Assembly: GCA_016202695.1 (NCBI GenBank)
Contig: JACQOE010000079.1
Location: 1 to 61,569, forward strand
Direction of reading: 5' to 3'
DNA from: Pseudomonadota bacterium
GTDB taxonomy: Bacteria > Pseudomonadota > Alphaproteobacteria > JACQOE01
Length of the DNA: 61,569 nt
Below the pieces are notes generated by a model that had not been told where the DNA came from, made no database searches, and worked only from the letters and a program-made list of their open reading frames with translations. Made by a program: the position numbers and the translations under genes. Of this stretch, positions 52,136 through 60,622 are shown in pieces (position 1 is the stretch's first letter; each line of letters starts with the position of its first letter).

Positions 52136-53578
52136 ATGCGCCCCGTGACCCTGACCGATCTCGTTCACATCGCCCCCGACCTGTGGGAGATTCCGCAGAC
52201 CTTCCGCAACGACATGCGGGTGCCGGCGCGCGTCTATGCCAGCGAGCGGCTGTTGTCCGACATCGTCGACGAACGCGCCCTCGAGCAGCTCGTCAACACC
52301 GCGACCCTCCCCGGGGTGGAGCGGCACGCGCTCGCCATGCCCGACATCCACCAGGGCTACGGCTTCCCGATCGGCGGCGTGGTCGCGGTGGAGACCGAGG
52401 GCGGGGTGATCTCGCCCGGCGGCGTCGGCTACGACATCAACTGCGGGGTGCGGCTCCTCGCCGGCCGGCTCGCGGTCGACGACGTCACGGACCGGCTCGC
52501 CGACCTCGCCACCCAGATGCAGCGCGACGTGCCCTCGGGGGTCGGGCGCGGGGGGCGGCTCAAGCTCGCCGACGACGAGATGGACAAGGTGCTGAACACC
52601 GGCCTGCGCTGGGCGATCGAGAACGGCTACGCCAGCGAGGAGGACGCCGAGGCGCTGGAGGAGCGCGGCTTCTTCCGCCAGGCCGACGCCAGCGCGGTCT
52701 CGCACAAGGCCAAGGCCCGCGGCCGCGACCAGCTCGGCACGCTGGGTGCCGGCAACCACTTCCTCGAGATTCAGCGCGTCGCCAAGGTGTTCGATGCCGA
52801 GCGCGCGCGCGCCTTCGGCCTCTTCGAGGGCCAAGTGACGGTGCTCATCCACACCGGCTCGCGCGGGCTCGGCCACCAAGTCTGCACCGACTACATGCAG
52901 CTGATGGACCGGGTGATGGAGGGCTACCAGATTCGCCTTCCCGACCGCGAGCTGGCCTGCGCCCCCTTCCGCTCTCCCGAGGGCGGGCGCTACTTCGCGG
53001 CGATGGCGGCGGCCGCCAACTTCGCCTGGGTCAACCGCCAACTCATCACCCACGCGGTCAGGGGCGCCTGGGCGCGGGTCCTGGGCGCGGGCCGGCGGAC
53101 CGAGCTTCGCATCGTCTACGACGTCGCCCACAACATCGCCAAGCTCGAAAGCCACAATGGGGTGTCCTGCCTGGTACATCGCAAGGGGGCGACGCGCGCC
53201 TTCGGTCCCGGCCACGAGGCACTGCCCGAGCGCTACCGCGACACCGGCCAGCCGGTGCTGATTCCGGGCTCCATGGGGACCGGCTCGTACGTGCTCGCCG
53301 GCACCGAGACGGCCATGCGCGAGACCTTCGGCTCGACCTGCCATGGCGCGGGCCGGCGCATGTCGCGCTCCAAGGCGAAGAAGGAGCTGGACTACAACCG
53401 GCTGCGCCAGAGCCTGGCCGAGGCCGGCATCGTCGTCCGCGCGGGCTCGGCCCGGGGGCTCCTGGAGGAGGCCCCCGCCGCCTACAAGGACGTCGACGAG
53501 GTGGTGGCGGTGATGGCCGATACCGGGATCGCCGCCAAGGTCGCCCTTCTCCGCCCGATCGCGATCATCAAGGGCTGA
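52136..53578 (+). CDS. rtcB: RNA-splicing ligase RtcB
   Basis: RtcB joins RNA ends with 2',3'-cyclic phosphate or 3'-phosphate to 5'-OH ends, using GTP and manganese. The 480-residue protein has PDIHQGYGFPIGG, the metal site GVGYDINCGVRL (Asp100, Cys103), GTLGAGNHFLEIQ, HTGSRGLGHQV, and the guanylylated histidine in STCHGAGRRMSR (His403). All catalytic residues I can place are present. There is no rtcR or rtcA beside it; instead it follows archease and precedes rpoH, which suggests control by stress signals other than RtcR. Confidence 0.96.
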   Translation: MRPVTLTDLVHIAPDLWEIPQTFRNDMRVPARVYASERLLSDIVDERALEQLVNTATLPGVERHALAMPDIHQGYGFPIGGVVAVETEGGVISPGGVGYDINCGVRLLAGRLAVDDVTDRLADLATQMQRDVPSGVGRGGRLKLADDEMDKVLNTGLRWAIENGYASEEDAEALEERGFFRQADASAVSHKAKARGRDQLGTLGAGNHFLEIQRVAKVFDAERARAFGLFEGQVTVLIHTGSRGLGHQVCTDYMQLMDRVMEGYQIRLPDRELACAPFRSPEGGRYFAAMAAAANFAWVNRQLITHAVRGAWARVLGAGRRTELRIVYDVAHNIAKLESHNGVSCLVHRKGATRAFGPGHEALPERYRDTGQPVLIPGSMGTGSYVLAGTETAMRETFGSTCHGAGRRMSRSKAKKELDYNRLRQSLAEAGIVVRAGSARGLLEEAPAAYKDVDEVVAVMADTGIAAKVALLRPIAIIKG

Positions 53579-53606
53579 TCCGGCGCGGGCCCGCGACTGC
53601 GCATCC

Positions 53607-53635
53607 CTTGAAAAGTTCCATTTCTGTTCCAATAT
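53607..53635 (+). promoter_or_regulatory. Sigma32-type promoter upstream of rpoH
   Basis: CTTGAAA (53607-53613), 15 nt, CCAATAT (53629-53635). This fits the heat-shock consensus CTTGAAA-N13/15-CCCATNT in all but one position of the -10. The start of rpoH is about 145 bp downstream, so the sigma factor may control its own gene. Confidence 0.68.
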
Positions 53636-53780
53636 CCTTTCCAGCTACGCAGAGCGGGTTCTTCATCCGAGATCGCATCGTCGACGGCCGGCTGCATGGT
53701 CGGCGCGCCGCCCTGGGGCGTGATGGCCTCCAGGCGGAGGGAGAAACTGTCCGCTCGCCACGAGAGGGAGACAAGCAACC

Positions 53781-54656
53781 GTGAACACCGTGGTCTACGC
53801 GGCCCCCGACGACGGCCTCGCCCGCTACCTCAGGGAGGTCCGCAAGTTTCCGATGCTCGACGCCGAGGTCGAGCGGGCGCTGGCGACGCGCTGGCGCGAC
53901 AGCCGCGACCCCAAGGCGGCCGAGCGCCTGGCCGCCAGCTACCTCCGGCTGGCGGTCAAGATCGCCAAGGGATACGCCGGCTATGGGCTGCCGCTCGCCG
54001 ACCTGATCTCGGAGGGCCATGTCGGCCTGATGCAGGCGATCGACAAGTTCGACCCCGACCGGGACGTGCGCCTCGCCACCTATGCGACCTGGTGGATCCG
54101 CGCCGCCATCCAGGGCTACGTGCTGCGCAACTCCTCGCTCGTGCGCATGGGCACGACGCCGGCGCAGAAGAAGCTCTTCTACAATCTTCGCCGGCTCAAG
54201 GCCGGGTACGGCGAGCTGGGCGACGGCGACCTCAAGCCCGAGACGGTGGCGGCGATCGCCCGCGACCTCGGCGTCGCCGAGCCGGAGGTGGTGGAGATGA
54301 ATCGCCGGATGGCGGCCGCCGACTACTCGCTCAACGTCTCGCCGGGCGAGGACTCGGAGAGCGAGTTCCTCGACCTCGTGGTCGACGAGACGGCCGACCA
54401 GGAGACGGCGCTGGCCGAGGCCGACGAGATGGAGCGGCGGCGGACGCTGGTGGGCCGCGCGCTCGACAGGCTGACGCCGCGCGAGCGCGACATCCTCGCC
54501 CGGCGGCGGCTCACCGAGGACCCGCCGACGTTGGAGACCCTGAGCCGGCGCTACCGCGTCTCGCGCGAGCGGGTGCGGCAGATCGAGGCCAGGGCGGTGG
54601 AGAAGCTGCAGAAGGCGGTGCGCGCCGGGGCGCCGCAGGCCGCGGCCGCGCTCTGA
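53781..54656 (+). CDS. rpoH: Heat-shock sigma factor RpoH (sigma32)
   Basis: A group 3 sigma factor of 291 residues that directs RNA polymerase to chaperone and protease genes. It has region 2 (DLISEGHVGLMQAIDKFDPD, then [17 protein letters not shown]), the RpoH box QKKLFYNLR (129-137) that distinguishes it from RpoD and RpoS, and region 4 with the helix-turn-helix SRRYRVSRERVRQIEARA. GTG at 53781 follows GAGAGGGAGACAAGCAACC. Alphaproteobacteria often have two rpoH genes; which one this is cannot be decided. A sigma32-type promoter lies upstream and a perfect terminator downstream. Confidence 0.94.
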   Translation: MNTVVYAAPDDGLARYLREVRKFPMLDAEVERALATRWRDSRDPKAAERLAASYLRLAVKIAKGYAGYGLPLADLISEGHVGLMQAIDKFDPDRDVRLATYATWWIRAAIQGYVLRNSSLVRMGTTPAQKKLFYNLRRLKAGYGELGDGDLKPETVAAIARDLGVAEPEVVEMNRRMAAADYSLNVSPGEDSESEFLDLVVDETADQETALAEADEMERRRTLVGRALDRLTPRERDILARRRLTEDPPTLETLSRRYRVSRERVRQIEARAVEKLQKAVRAGAPQAAAAL

Positions 54657-54674
54657 GGCCGGCCCGAGCCGAAA

Positions 54675-54709
54675 GACCGGGGGGCGCTTACGCGCCCCCC
54701 GGTCCTTTT
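54675..54709. terminator. Bidirectional terminator between rpoH and the multicopper oxidase
   Basis: GACCGGGGGGCGC (54675-54687) pairs perfectly over 13 bp with GCGCCCCCCGGTC (54692-54704) around a 4-nt loop. CTTTT follows on the plus side and CTTTC on the minus side. It ends both convergent genes and overlaps the oxidase stop codon. Confidence 0.9.
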
Positions 54710-56145
54710 CAGGCGATGCCCTCGTACTCGAGCGTCGTCATCATGCCGGCGGCCATGTGATACAGGTGGTGGCAGTGGAACATCCACTTGCCCGGGTTGT
54801 CGGCGTCGAAGGCGATGGCGACCTCGCCCACCGGCGGCACCAGCACCGTGTCGCGCTTCGCGCCATCGAGGCGGGTGCCGTCGATCCCCACCACCTGGAA
54901 ATGATGGCCGTGAAGATGCATCGGATGTGACATCTCGGTCCGGTTGCGCATCACGATCTCCACCCGCTCCCCCTCCCGCGCCGCAAGCACCAGGTGCCCG
55001 CCATAGGGGCGCCCGCCCATCCCCCACTCATAGCCGGTCATGGCGCCGGTGAGCTCCACGACATGGGTGCGATCGGCTCGCGCCTTCGCCGGCAGGGGCT
55101 GGCGCGCCTTCAGCGTCCGCTCGAAGGCGAGGTCGAGGACCGGGGCGGCCTCGTGCCCGAGCGGGGGCAGCTTCCGCACCCGCGCGCCGGCGCCGGCGAG
55201 GATCAGCCCGGTCCGCTCGCTCGCCCCCTCGCGCAGCGCCAGCACCGGAAAGGCGCCACCCTCCGCCGGGAGCGCGACGAGGAGGTCAAGGCGCTGGGCG
55301 ATGGCGATGGGGAAGCGCGAGCCTGCAACCGGCTCGACCGGGTTGCCGTCCACCGCGAGGAGCGTGCCACTGAGAGCGCCCAGGTCGATGGTGAAGTTGG
55401 TCGACGAGGCGCCGTTGATGATGCGAAGGCGCACCCGGCCGCTCCGTTCCACCGCGACCACCTCGGGGTCGTCGAGCGCACGGTCGTTGGCGAGATAGGC
55501 GTCGTGGTCGACATCGTTCACGTCCCTCGCCCCCGCGCCCGTCGCCATGCCGTGGCCGCCGTGGGCCATGCTCCCTTGTGGCATCGCCATGCCGCCCCCG
55601 CGCAGCCCGGCGAGGATGTCCTCGGGGGCACGGAAGGAGAAGTCGTGCAGCATCACCACCACGTCCTGCGCGTCCGCTCGCGGCTCGCCGGCGGCTCGCA
55701 CGATCAGCGGTGCGGCGAGGAGCCGCTGTTCCTGTAGCCCGTGGTGGGAGTGCATCCAGTGGGTGCCACGATTGGCGACGGCGAAGGAATAGGCCCGGCT
55801 CTCGCCCGGCTGGAGCAGTGGCGCGGTCACCTCGGGAACGCCGTCCTGGCGCCAGGGCGGCGTGAGCCCGTGCCAGTGGACGAGCGTCGCCTCGGGCGAG
55901 GCGTTTTCGAGCGTTACCTCGAACTCCCCGCCCGCCTCGACGACGACGCCGTTCCGGCCGCCCGGGCCGGTGATGCCGAAGACGGTGGCCGGCTTGCCGG
56001 CGACCGCGATCTGGCGCGTGCCGATGCCGAGGCGGGCGGGGGCGGCAACGGCCGCACGGGGCGCCCCGGCAAGCGGAACGATCAGGCCGGATAGGCCGGC
56101 GGCCGCGGTCCCAGCCAGGAACCGGCGGCGGGAAACGGTCAGCAT
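54709..56145 (-). CDS. Tat-exported multicopper oxidase
   Basis: A periplasmic laccase-like oxidase of 478 residues, related to CueO/CopA-type enzymes that oxidise Cu(I) or phenols with oxygen. It has a twin-arginine signal (SRRRFLAG, residues 5-12) and all four copper motifs: HWHG, HSHHG, HPMHLHGHH and the last HCHHLYHMAAGM. A Met/His-rich loop (GGGMAMPQGSMAHGGHGMA) in the middle is typical of copper-tolerance forms. The start at 56145 gives the Tat signal; a long in-frame extension into the neighbouring gene is not real. Divergent from the SpmAB-like gene. Confidence 0.92.
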   Translation of the reverse strand: MLTVSRRRFLAGTAAAGLSGLIVPLAGAPRAAVAAPARLGIGTRQIAVAGKPATVFGITGPGGRNGVVVEAGGEFEVTLENASPEATLVHWHGLTPPWRQDGVPEVTAPLLQPGESRAYSFAVANRGTHWMHSHHGLQEQRLLAAPLIVRAAGEPRADAQDVVVMLHDFSFRAPEDILAGLRGGGMAMPQGSMAHGGHGMATGAGARDVNDVDHDAYLANDRALDDPEVVAVERSGRVRLRIINGASSTNFTIDLGALSGTLLAVDGNPVEPVAGSRFPIAIAQRLDLLVALPAEGGAFPVLALREGASERTGLILAGAGARVRKLPPLGHEAAPVLDLAFERTLKARQPLPAKARADRTHVVELTGAMTGYEWGMGGRPYGGHLVLAAREGERVEIVMRNRTEMSHPMHLHGHHFQVVGIDGTRLDGAKRDTVLVPPVGEVAIAFDADNPGKWMFHCHHLYHMAAGMMTTLEYEGIA

Positions 56146-56469
56146 GGTGGATTTCCTCTCTGTGAATTCGAATATGTGTCGCGCGCGCTGAGCATGCATG
56201 AGAACGGGCCCGGGGCGCGGCGGCCGGCTCCGGCTCCAGGCGAGCGAACAGACACCCGCCCGCAAGAGCGCCCCACCAGCCGGACGAGGGCCTTCGGCCG
56301 CATGGGCAAGACAGTCGCCTCCGCTCCCCGCGCCCCGGTCGGGCGCACTCCGCCCGATATGGGGGCGGGGGCGGCGTCCGCAAGAGGACTGGTGAGCGGA
56401 ACCCGCCGATGCCGTAAGCTCCGCTCGGCGGCGCGCGCGCAAGGCGCGCGCCGAGCCAGGGGCCCGCCC
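56146..56469. other. Divergent gap between multicopper oxidase and SpmAB-like gene
   Basis: The 324 bp hold both promoters. AT-richer DNA at 56160-56180 (TGTGAATTCGAATATGTGTC, a partly palindromic stretch) lies just upstream of the oxidase. GCCGTAAGCTCC near 56410 is a weak candidate on the plus side. No CueR-type copper operator was recognised and no gene is seen. Confidence 0.45.
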
Positions 56470-57780
56470 GTGAACGGCATCTTCTTCGCGATCGTCGCCG
56501 TCGCCGTCGCCGCCGCCGGCTATCGCCAGCTCGTCGTCGGACCGGCCGCGCCCGGCGCCCCCCCGCCGATGGAGGCCCTCGGGGCGGCGATGATCGAGGC
56601 GGCGAAGGGTGCGGTCGAGCTTGCCATCGGCCTCGTCGGCGTGATGGCGCTCTTCCTCGGCCTGATGAAGGTGGCCGAGGCCGGCGGGCTGCTGGCGATC
56701 ATCGCCCGCACGCTCCGGCCCCTGATGGTGCGGCTCTTCCCCGAGGTGCCGGCCGCGCACCCGGCGATGGGGGCGATGATCCTCAACCTCTCGGCCAACG
56801 TGCTGGGGCTGGGGAACGCCGCCACCCCGTTCGGCATCCGCGCCATGCAGGAGCTCGACCGGCTCAATCCCGCCAAGGGCACGGCGACCAACGCGATGGT
56901 GCTGTTCCTGGCCATCAACACCTCGAGCGTCACGCTGCTGCCCACCGGCGTCATCGCGCTTCGAGCCGCGGCCGGCTCGGCCGATCCCGCAGGCATCGTC
57001 CCGACCACGCTCTTCGCCACCATCTGCTCGACCGCGGTCGCGATCGTGATGGCGAAGCTGCTCGAGCGGCGATGGTCCGCTCCGGCAGTGGCCGAGTCCG
57101 CGGCCGACGACGACCCCGCCGGCAGCGACCCCGCCGCCGCGCCATCGGTTTCGCCCGCCGACCTGGCGGGACCGAGCGACGCCTATCCGGCCTGGGTCTC
57201 GGTCCTCGCGCTGGCCGCCGTCTTCGCGCTCATCCCGCTCACCCTCCTCTGGGGCCGCGCCATCGCCCCCTGGATCATCCCCGGCCTGATGGCCGGCCTC
57301 CTCGGCTTCGGGGTGCTGCGCGGGGTCAAGGTCTATGAGAGCTTCGTCGAGGGGGCGAAGGACGGCTTCACGGTCGCGCTCAGGATCATCCCCTATCTGG
57401 TCGCGATCCTGGTCGCGGTGGGGATGTTCCGCGCCAGCGGGGCGATGGAGGCGGTCATAGCTCCGCTCGGGGCGCTCACCGGCCCGCTCGGCCTTCCCGC
57501 CGAGGCGCTGCCGATGGCGCTGCTGCGGCCCCTCTCCGGCTCCGGGGCCTACGGGGTGATGGCGGCGATCATCCAGGACCCGGCGATCGGCCCCGACAGC
57601 TACACCGGCTATCTCGTGAGCACGATCCAGGGCTCGACCGAGACCACGTTCTACGTGCTCGCCGTCTACTTCGGGGCGGTGCAGGTGAAGCGCATCCGCC
57701 ACGCCCTCGTCGCCGCGCTTGCCGCCGACGCCGCCGGCATCGCCGGCTCGGTGGTGATCTGCGCGGTTCTCTTCGGGTAA
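56470..57780 (+). CDS. SpmA-SpmB fusion membrane protein (nucleoside-recognition/Gate domains)
   Basis: A 436-residue inner-membrane protein in which relatives of Bacillus spore maturation proteins SpmA and SpmB are joined. The first half (about 1-205) has LNLSANVLGLGNAATPFGIRAM and FLAINTSSVTLLPTGVIALR, typical of SpmA. The second half (about 240-436) has VEGAKDGFTVALRIIPYLVA and STETTFYVLAVYFGAV, typical of SpmB. A Pro/Ala/Asp-rich linker joins them. In non-sporulating Gram-negatives the role is unknown, probably transport. GTG 56470 is the last start before the first membrane segment; upstream frame is low-complexity. Confidence 0.85.
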   Translation: MNGIFFAIVAVAVAAAGYRQLVVGPAAPGAPPPMEALGAAMIEAAKGAVELAIGLVGVMALFLGLMKVAEAGGLLAIIARTLRPLMVRLFPEVPAAHPAMGAMILNLSANVLGLGNAATPFGIRAMQELDRLNPAKGTATNAMVLFLAINTSSVTLLPTGVIALRAAAGSADPAGIVPTTLFATICSTAVAIVMAKLLERRWSAPAVAESAADDDPAGSDPAAAPSVSPADLAGPSDAYPAWVSVLALAAVFALIPLTLLWGRAIAPWIIPGLMAGLLGFGVLRGVKVYESFVEGAKDGFTVALRIIPYLVAILVAVGMFRASGAMEAVIAPLGALTGPLGLPAEALPMALLRPLSGSGAYGVMAAIIQDPAIGPDSYTGYLVSTIQGSTETTFYVLAVYFGAVQVKRIRHALVAALAADAAGIAGSVVICAVLFG

Positions 57781-57857
57781 TCCGGACTCCGGTTTGCAAC
57801 CGACGGCGCGCCTCGCCTATGGTGGCGCCGTCGCAATCCCATCCGGGAACCGAGGCC

Positions 57858-59030
57858 ATGACTCTAGGCGCGCCGACGACCGAGCCACTCCTGTTCACGC
57901 CCCTCGCCCTTCGCGCCGTGACCTTGCGCAACCGCATCGTCATCTCGCCGATGGGCCAGGGCTCGGCTGTCGACGGCCGGCTCACCGACTGGCACTTTGC
58001 GCACCTCGCCAAGTTCGCGGTGGGCGGGGCGGGGGTGGTGTTCGTCGAGGACACCGCGGTCCGGCCCGAGGGGCGGCGCAACCACGGCAGCTCGGGGCTG
58101 TGGTCCGACGACCACGTCCCGCCGCTCGCCCGCATCGCCGCCTTCCTCAAGGCGCACGGGGCGACGCCGGCGATCCAGCTCGGCCACACCGGCCGCAAGG
58201 CGAGCGTGAAGCGCGGCTGGGAAGGCTTCCTGCCGCTCGACGAGGCCGACCTCGCCCGGGGCGAGCGGCCGTGGCCGACGGTCTCGTCGAGCGCGCTGGC
58301 CCCGGGTGCCGGCTATCAGGTGCCGCGCGCGCTCTCGACCGCCGAGATCGCCGACATCGTCGCCGCCTGGGCGGCGGCCGCGCGGCGCGCCGAGGCGGCC
58401 GGCTGCGAGGCGATCGAGATCCACGGCGCCCACGGCTATCTGATCCATCAGTTCCTCTCGCCGCTGGTGAATGCGCGGACCGATGCCTACGGCGGGCCGC
58501 GCGAGCGGCGCATGCGCTTCGCGCTGGAAGTGGCGGAAGCCGTGCGCGCCGCCTGGCCGGCGGCGAAGCCGCTCTTTTTCCGCGTCTCGGCAATCGACGG
58601 CCCGCCGGGGGGATGGGGGCTCGCCGACACCGTCGCGCTTGCCCGCGAGCTCAAGCGCCTCGGGGTCGACGTGATCGACTGCTCCTCGGGCGGGCTCGGG
58701 CGCTCGGTGGTGCTCGACCAGGGCCGGCTTGCGCCCGGCTACCAGGTGCCCTATGCCGAGGCGGTGCGGCGCGAGGCCGGGATCGCCACCATGGCGGTGG
58801 GGCTGATCCTCGATCCCCTTCAGGCCGAGGCGATCCTCGCCCGCGGCCAAGCCGACCTGGTGGCCATCGCCCGCCAGGCGCTCGACGACCCGCACTGGCC
58901 GGCGCACGCGGCCGCGGCGCTGGGGTGTCCCGATCCCTACGCCCTGCACCCCGTGCAGTACGGCCACTGGCTCCGGCTCCGCGCCCGCCAGCTCGACCCC
59001 GCCCGCGTGCGGGGCGCGGCCGACGGCTGA
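57858..59030 (+). CDS. NADH:flavin oxidoreductase of the old yellow enzyme family
   Basis: A 390-residue FMN-dependent ene-reductase of the YqjM (thermophilic-like) subclass, which reduces activated C=C bonds with NAD(P)H. The TIM barrel shows NRIVISPMGQGSAVDG (Cys of classic YqjM is replaced), QLGHTGRKAS, the substrate-binding pair in EIHGAHGYLIHQFLSP, NARTDAYGG and the FMN phosphate loop MAVGLI. The physiological substrate is not known. The ATG at 57858 follows CCGAGGCC. Confidence 0.9.
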   Translation: MTLGAPTTEPLLFTPLALRAVTLRNRIVISPMGQGSAVDGRLTDWHFAHLAKFAVGGAGVVFVEDTAVRPEGRRNHGSSGLWSDDHVPPLARIAAFLKAHGATPAIQLGHTGRKASVKRGWEGFLPLDEADLARGERPWPTVSSSALAPGAGYQVPRALSTAEIADIVAAWAAAARRAEAAGCEAIEIHGAHGYLIHQFLSPLVNARTDAYGGPRERRMRFALEVAEAVRAAWPAAKPLFFRVSAIDGPPGGWGLADTVALARELKRLGVDVIDCSSGGLGRSVVLDQGRLAPGYQVPYAEAVRREAGIATMAVGLILDPLQAEAILARGQADLVAIARQALDDPHWPAHAAAALGCPDPYALHPVQYGHWLRLRARQLDPARVRGAADG

Positions 59031-59192
59031 GGCCCGCCCGCGCGAGGCCCCGCGCCGGATGCCAGCGCCCATGCCCGCCGCCGCCCGCATCGTCGCCCTC
59101 CTTCTTCTCAGGCCCGCCGGGCTCCTCGGAGACCGGCCCGCGCGCGGCGCCGGCTGAGGCCGGGGGCGCGGGCGGAAAGGCGGAGTCGCGAC

Positions 59193-60437
59193 TTGGACCG
59201 GCGGGCGCTGATCGCCTTGCTGCCGATGATCGCCAGCCTGATGGGGCTCGGCATGATGAGCCAGTTCTACCGCTCGATGATGGCGGTGATCGCCCCAGAC
59301 GTGACCGCGGCGCTGGCGCTCTCGGGGAAGAGCCTGAGCCTGATCGCCGCCGCCTTCTTCGTCGCCATTGCGGCGATGCAGCTTCCCGCCGGGGTGCTGG
59401 TCGACCGCTTCGGCTCGCGCGTCACCATCGGGGCGACGGTGCCGCTGGCGCCCGTCGGCGCGCTCGTCTTCTTCCTCTCGGGAGGCGCGCCGGGGCTCGC
59501 CGCGGGGATGTTCCTGATGGGGGTGGGGTGCTCGGCCGCCTTCATCGGCGCGGTGAGCGTGTTCGCGCGCTGGGCGCCGCCCGAGCGCTTCGGGCTGGTG
59601 TTCGCGGTGTGGACGGCGATGGGCAACGTCGGCAACCTGATCTCCAGCGCGCCGCTGGCGCTGGCCGCCGAGATGCTGGGCTGGCGAGGCGCGGTGCTCG
59701 CCTCCGGGCTGGCGACCGGCCTTCTCGGCCTCGCCGCGGTGCTGACCATCAGGGACGCTCCGCCGGGGCACCCCTACCACACGCGCACGCCCGAGGGTGC
59801 GGGCGAGATGCTGCGGGGGCTGTTCGAGGTGCTCTCGACCCCTTCGCTCCTCGGCGTGCTCGCGCTTCAGTTCATCGGCTACGGCGCCGTCGCCACGCTG
59901 CGGGGGCTGTGGGCGGGGCCGTACCTGCACGACGTCTACGGGCTCAAGGGCGTGGCGCTGGGCAACGCGCTGCTCGCGATGACGGTGGCGATCATCGTCG
60001 GCGCGCTCCTCTACGGGCCGCTCGACCGCCGATTCGACACCCGAAAATGGGTGATGATCCCGGGCGCGGCGGTGACGGTCCTGCTCCTCGGCGCGCTGGC
60101 GGCGCTGCCCGGCCCGCCGCTCGCCGGGGTGCTGGCGCTCCTCCTCGCCTTCGGCGCGATCGGGGCCTTCTATGTGCTCACCATGCCGCACGCCAAGGGG
60201 CTGTTCCCGGACCGCCTCGCCGGGCGGGCGATGACCTCGGTGAGCCTCGCCGCCTTCTCGGGGGTGGCGGTGCTGCAGGCGCTGTCGGGGCTGGTCCTGG
60301 ACTGGGCGGCGGGAAGCGCGCCGGTGCCACCAGAGGGCGCCTACCGGGCGGTGTTCGCCTTCCTCACGGTGCTGCTGGTGGTCGGCCTCGGGCTCTATGC
60401 CCTCGCCCGCGACGCCCGGCCGAGCGGGAGGCGATAG
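59193..60437 (+). CDS. Major facilitator superfamily transporter
   Basis: A 414-residue permease with twelve predicted membrane segments. It has the MFS loop motif between segments 2 and 3 (AGVLVDRFGSRVTIG) and the related LYGPLDRRFDTRKW between segments 8 and 9. The start is a TTG at 59193 after GGAAAGGCGGAG. Substrate unknown. The 162 bp between it and the preceding oxidoreductase hold nothing convincing; both genes run the same way and could be transcribed together. Confidence 0.88.
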   Translation: MDRRALIALLPMIASLMGLGMMSQFYRSMMAVIAPDVTAALALSGKSLSLIAAAFFVAIAAMQLPAGVLVDRFGSRVTIGATVPLAPVGALVFFLSGGAPGLAAGMFLMGVGCSAAFIGAVSVFARWAPPERFGLVFAVWTAMGNVGNLISSAPLALAAEMLGWRGAVLASGLATGLLGLAAVLTIRDAPPGHPYHTRTPEGAGEMLRGLFEVLSTPSLLGVLALQFIGYGAVATLRGLWAGPYLHDVYGLKGVALGNALLAMTVAIIVGALLYGPLDRRFDTRKWVMIPGAAVTVLLLGALAALPGPPLAGVLALLLAFGAIGAFYVLTMPHAKGLFPDRLAGRAMTSVSLAAFSGVAVLQALSGLVLDWAAGSAPVPPEGAYRAVFAFLTVLLVVGLGLYALARDARPSGRR

Positions 60438-60548
60438 CGCGGGCGGCCGAAAGATCGTCGAGATAACCCGGAAGACGTTGCCCGGCAAAGATGGGGTGTC
60501 GCCTCGCAGGCGGATCGCGATGGAAGGACTCCGGCTCACAGAGACAGG

Positions 60549-60622
60549 AGGGCCCGGCAGGGCTCGAACCTGCAACCAGACCGTTATGTGCGGCCGGCTC
60601 TAACCAGTTGAGCTACGGGCCC
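60549..60622 (-). tRNA. tRNA with anticodon CAU (probably tRNA-Ile2), unusual bases
   Basis: Read on the minus strand the gene folds as a full cloverleaf: acceptor GGGCCCG/CGGGCCC, D arm GCTC-AACTGGTTA-GAGC, anticodon stem GGCCG/CGGTC with loop CACATAA, variable TGGTT, T arm GCAGG-TTCGAGC-CCTGC. The anticodon is CAU (60586-60588). Three things are odd. Position 33 is A instead of the universal U, the discriminator is T instead of A, and the gene reads TCCT where ACCA is usual. The body suits alphaproteobacterial tRNA-Ile2 better than elongator Met. Confidence 0.8.

Noticed and set aside
56146-57702. Extension of the multicopper oxidase frame to 57702
   Set aside because: The extension lies antisense to the SpmAB-like gene; the Tat signal directly after 56145 fixes the start.
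59059-59157. 32-residue open frame with a hydrophobic middle between the oxidoreductase and the MFS gene
   Set aside because: Too short, no clear ribosome site, and the GC-rich composition makes such frames frequent.
57864-60575. 903-residue minus-strand open frame opposite the oxidoreductase and MFS genes
   Set aside because: Same shadow character, antisense to two well-supported genes, and it runs into the tRNA gene.
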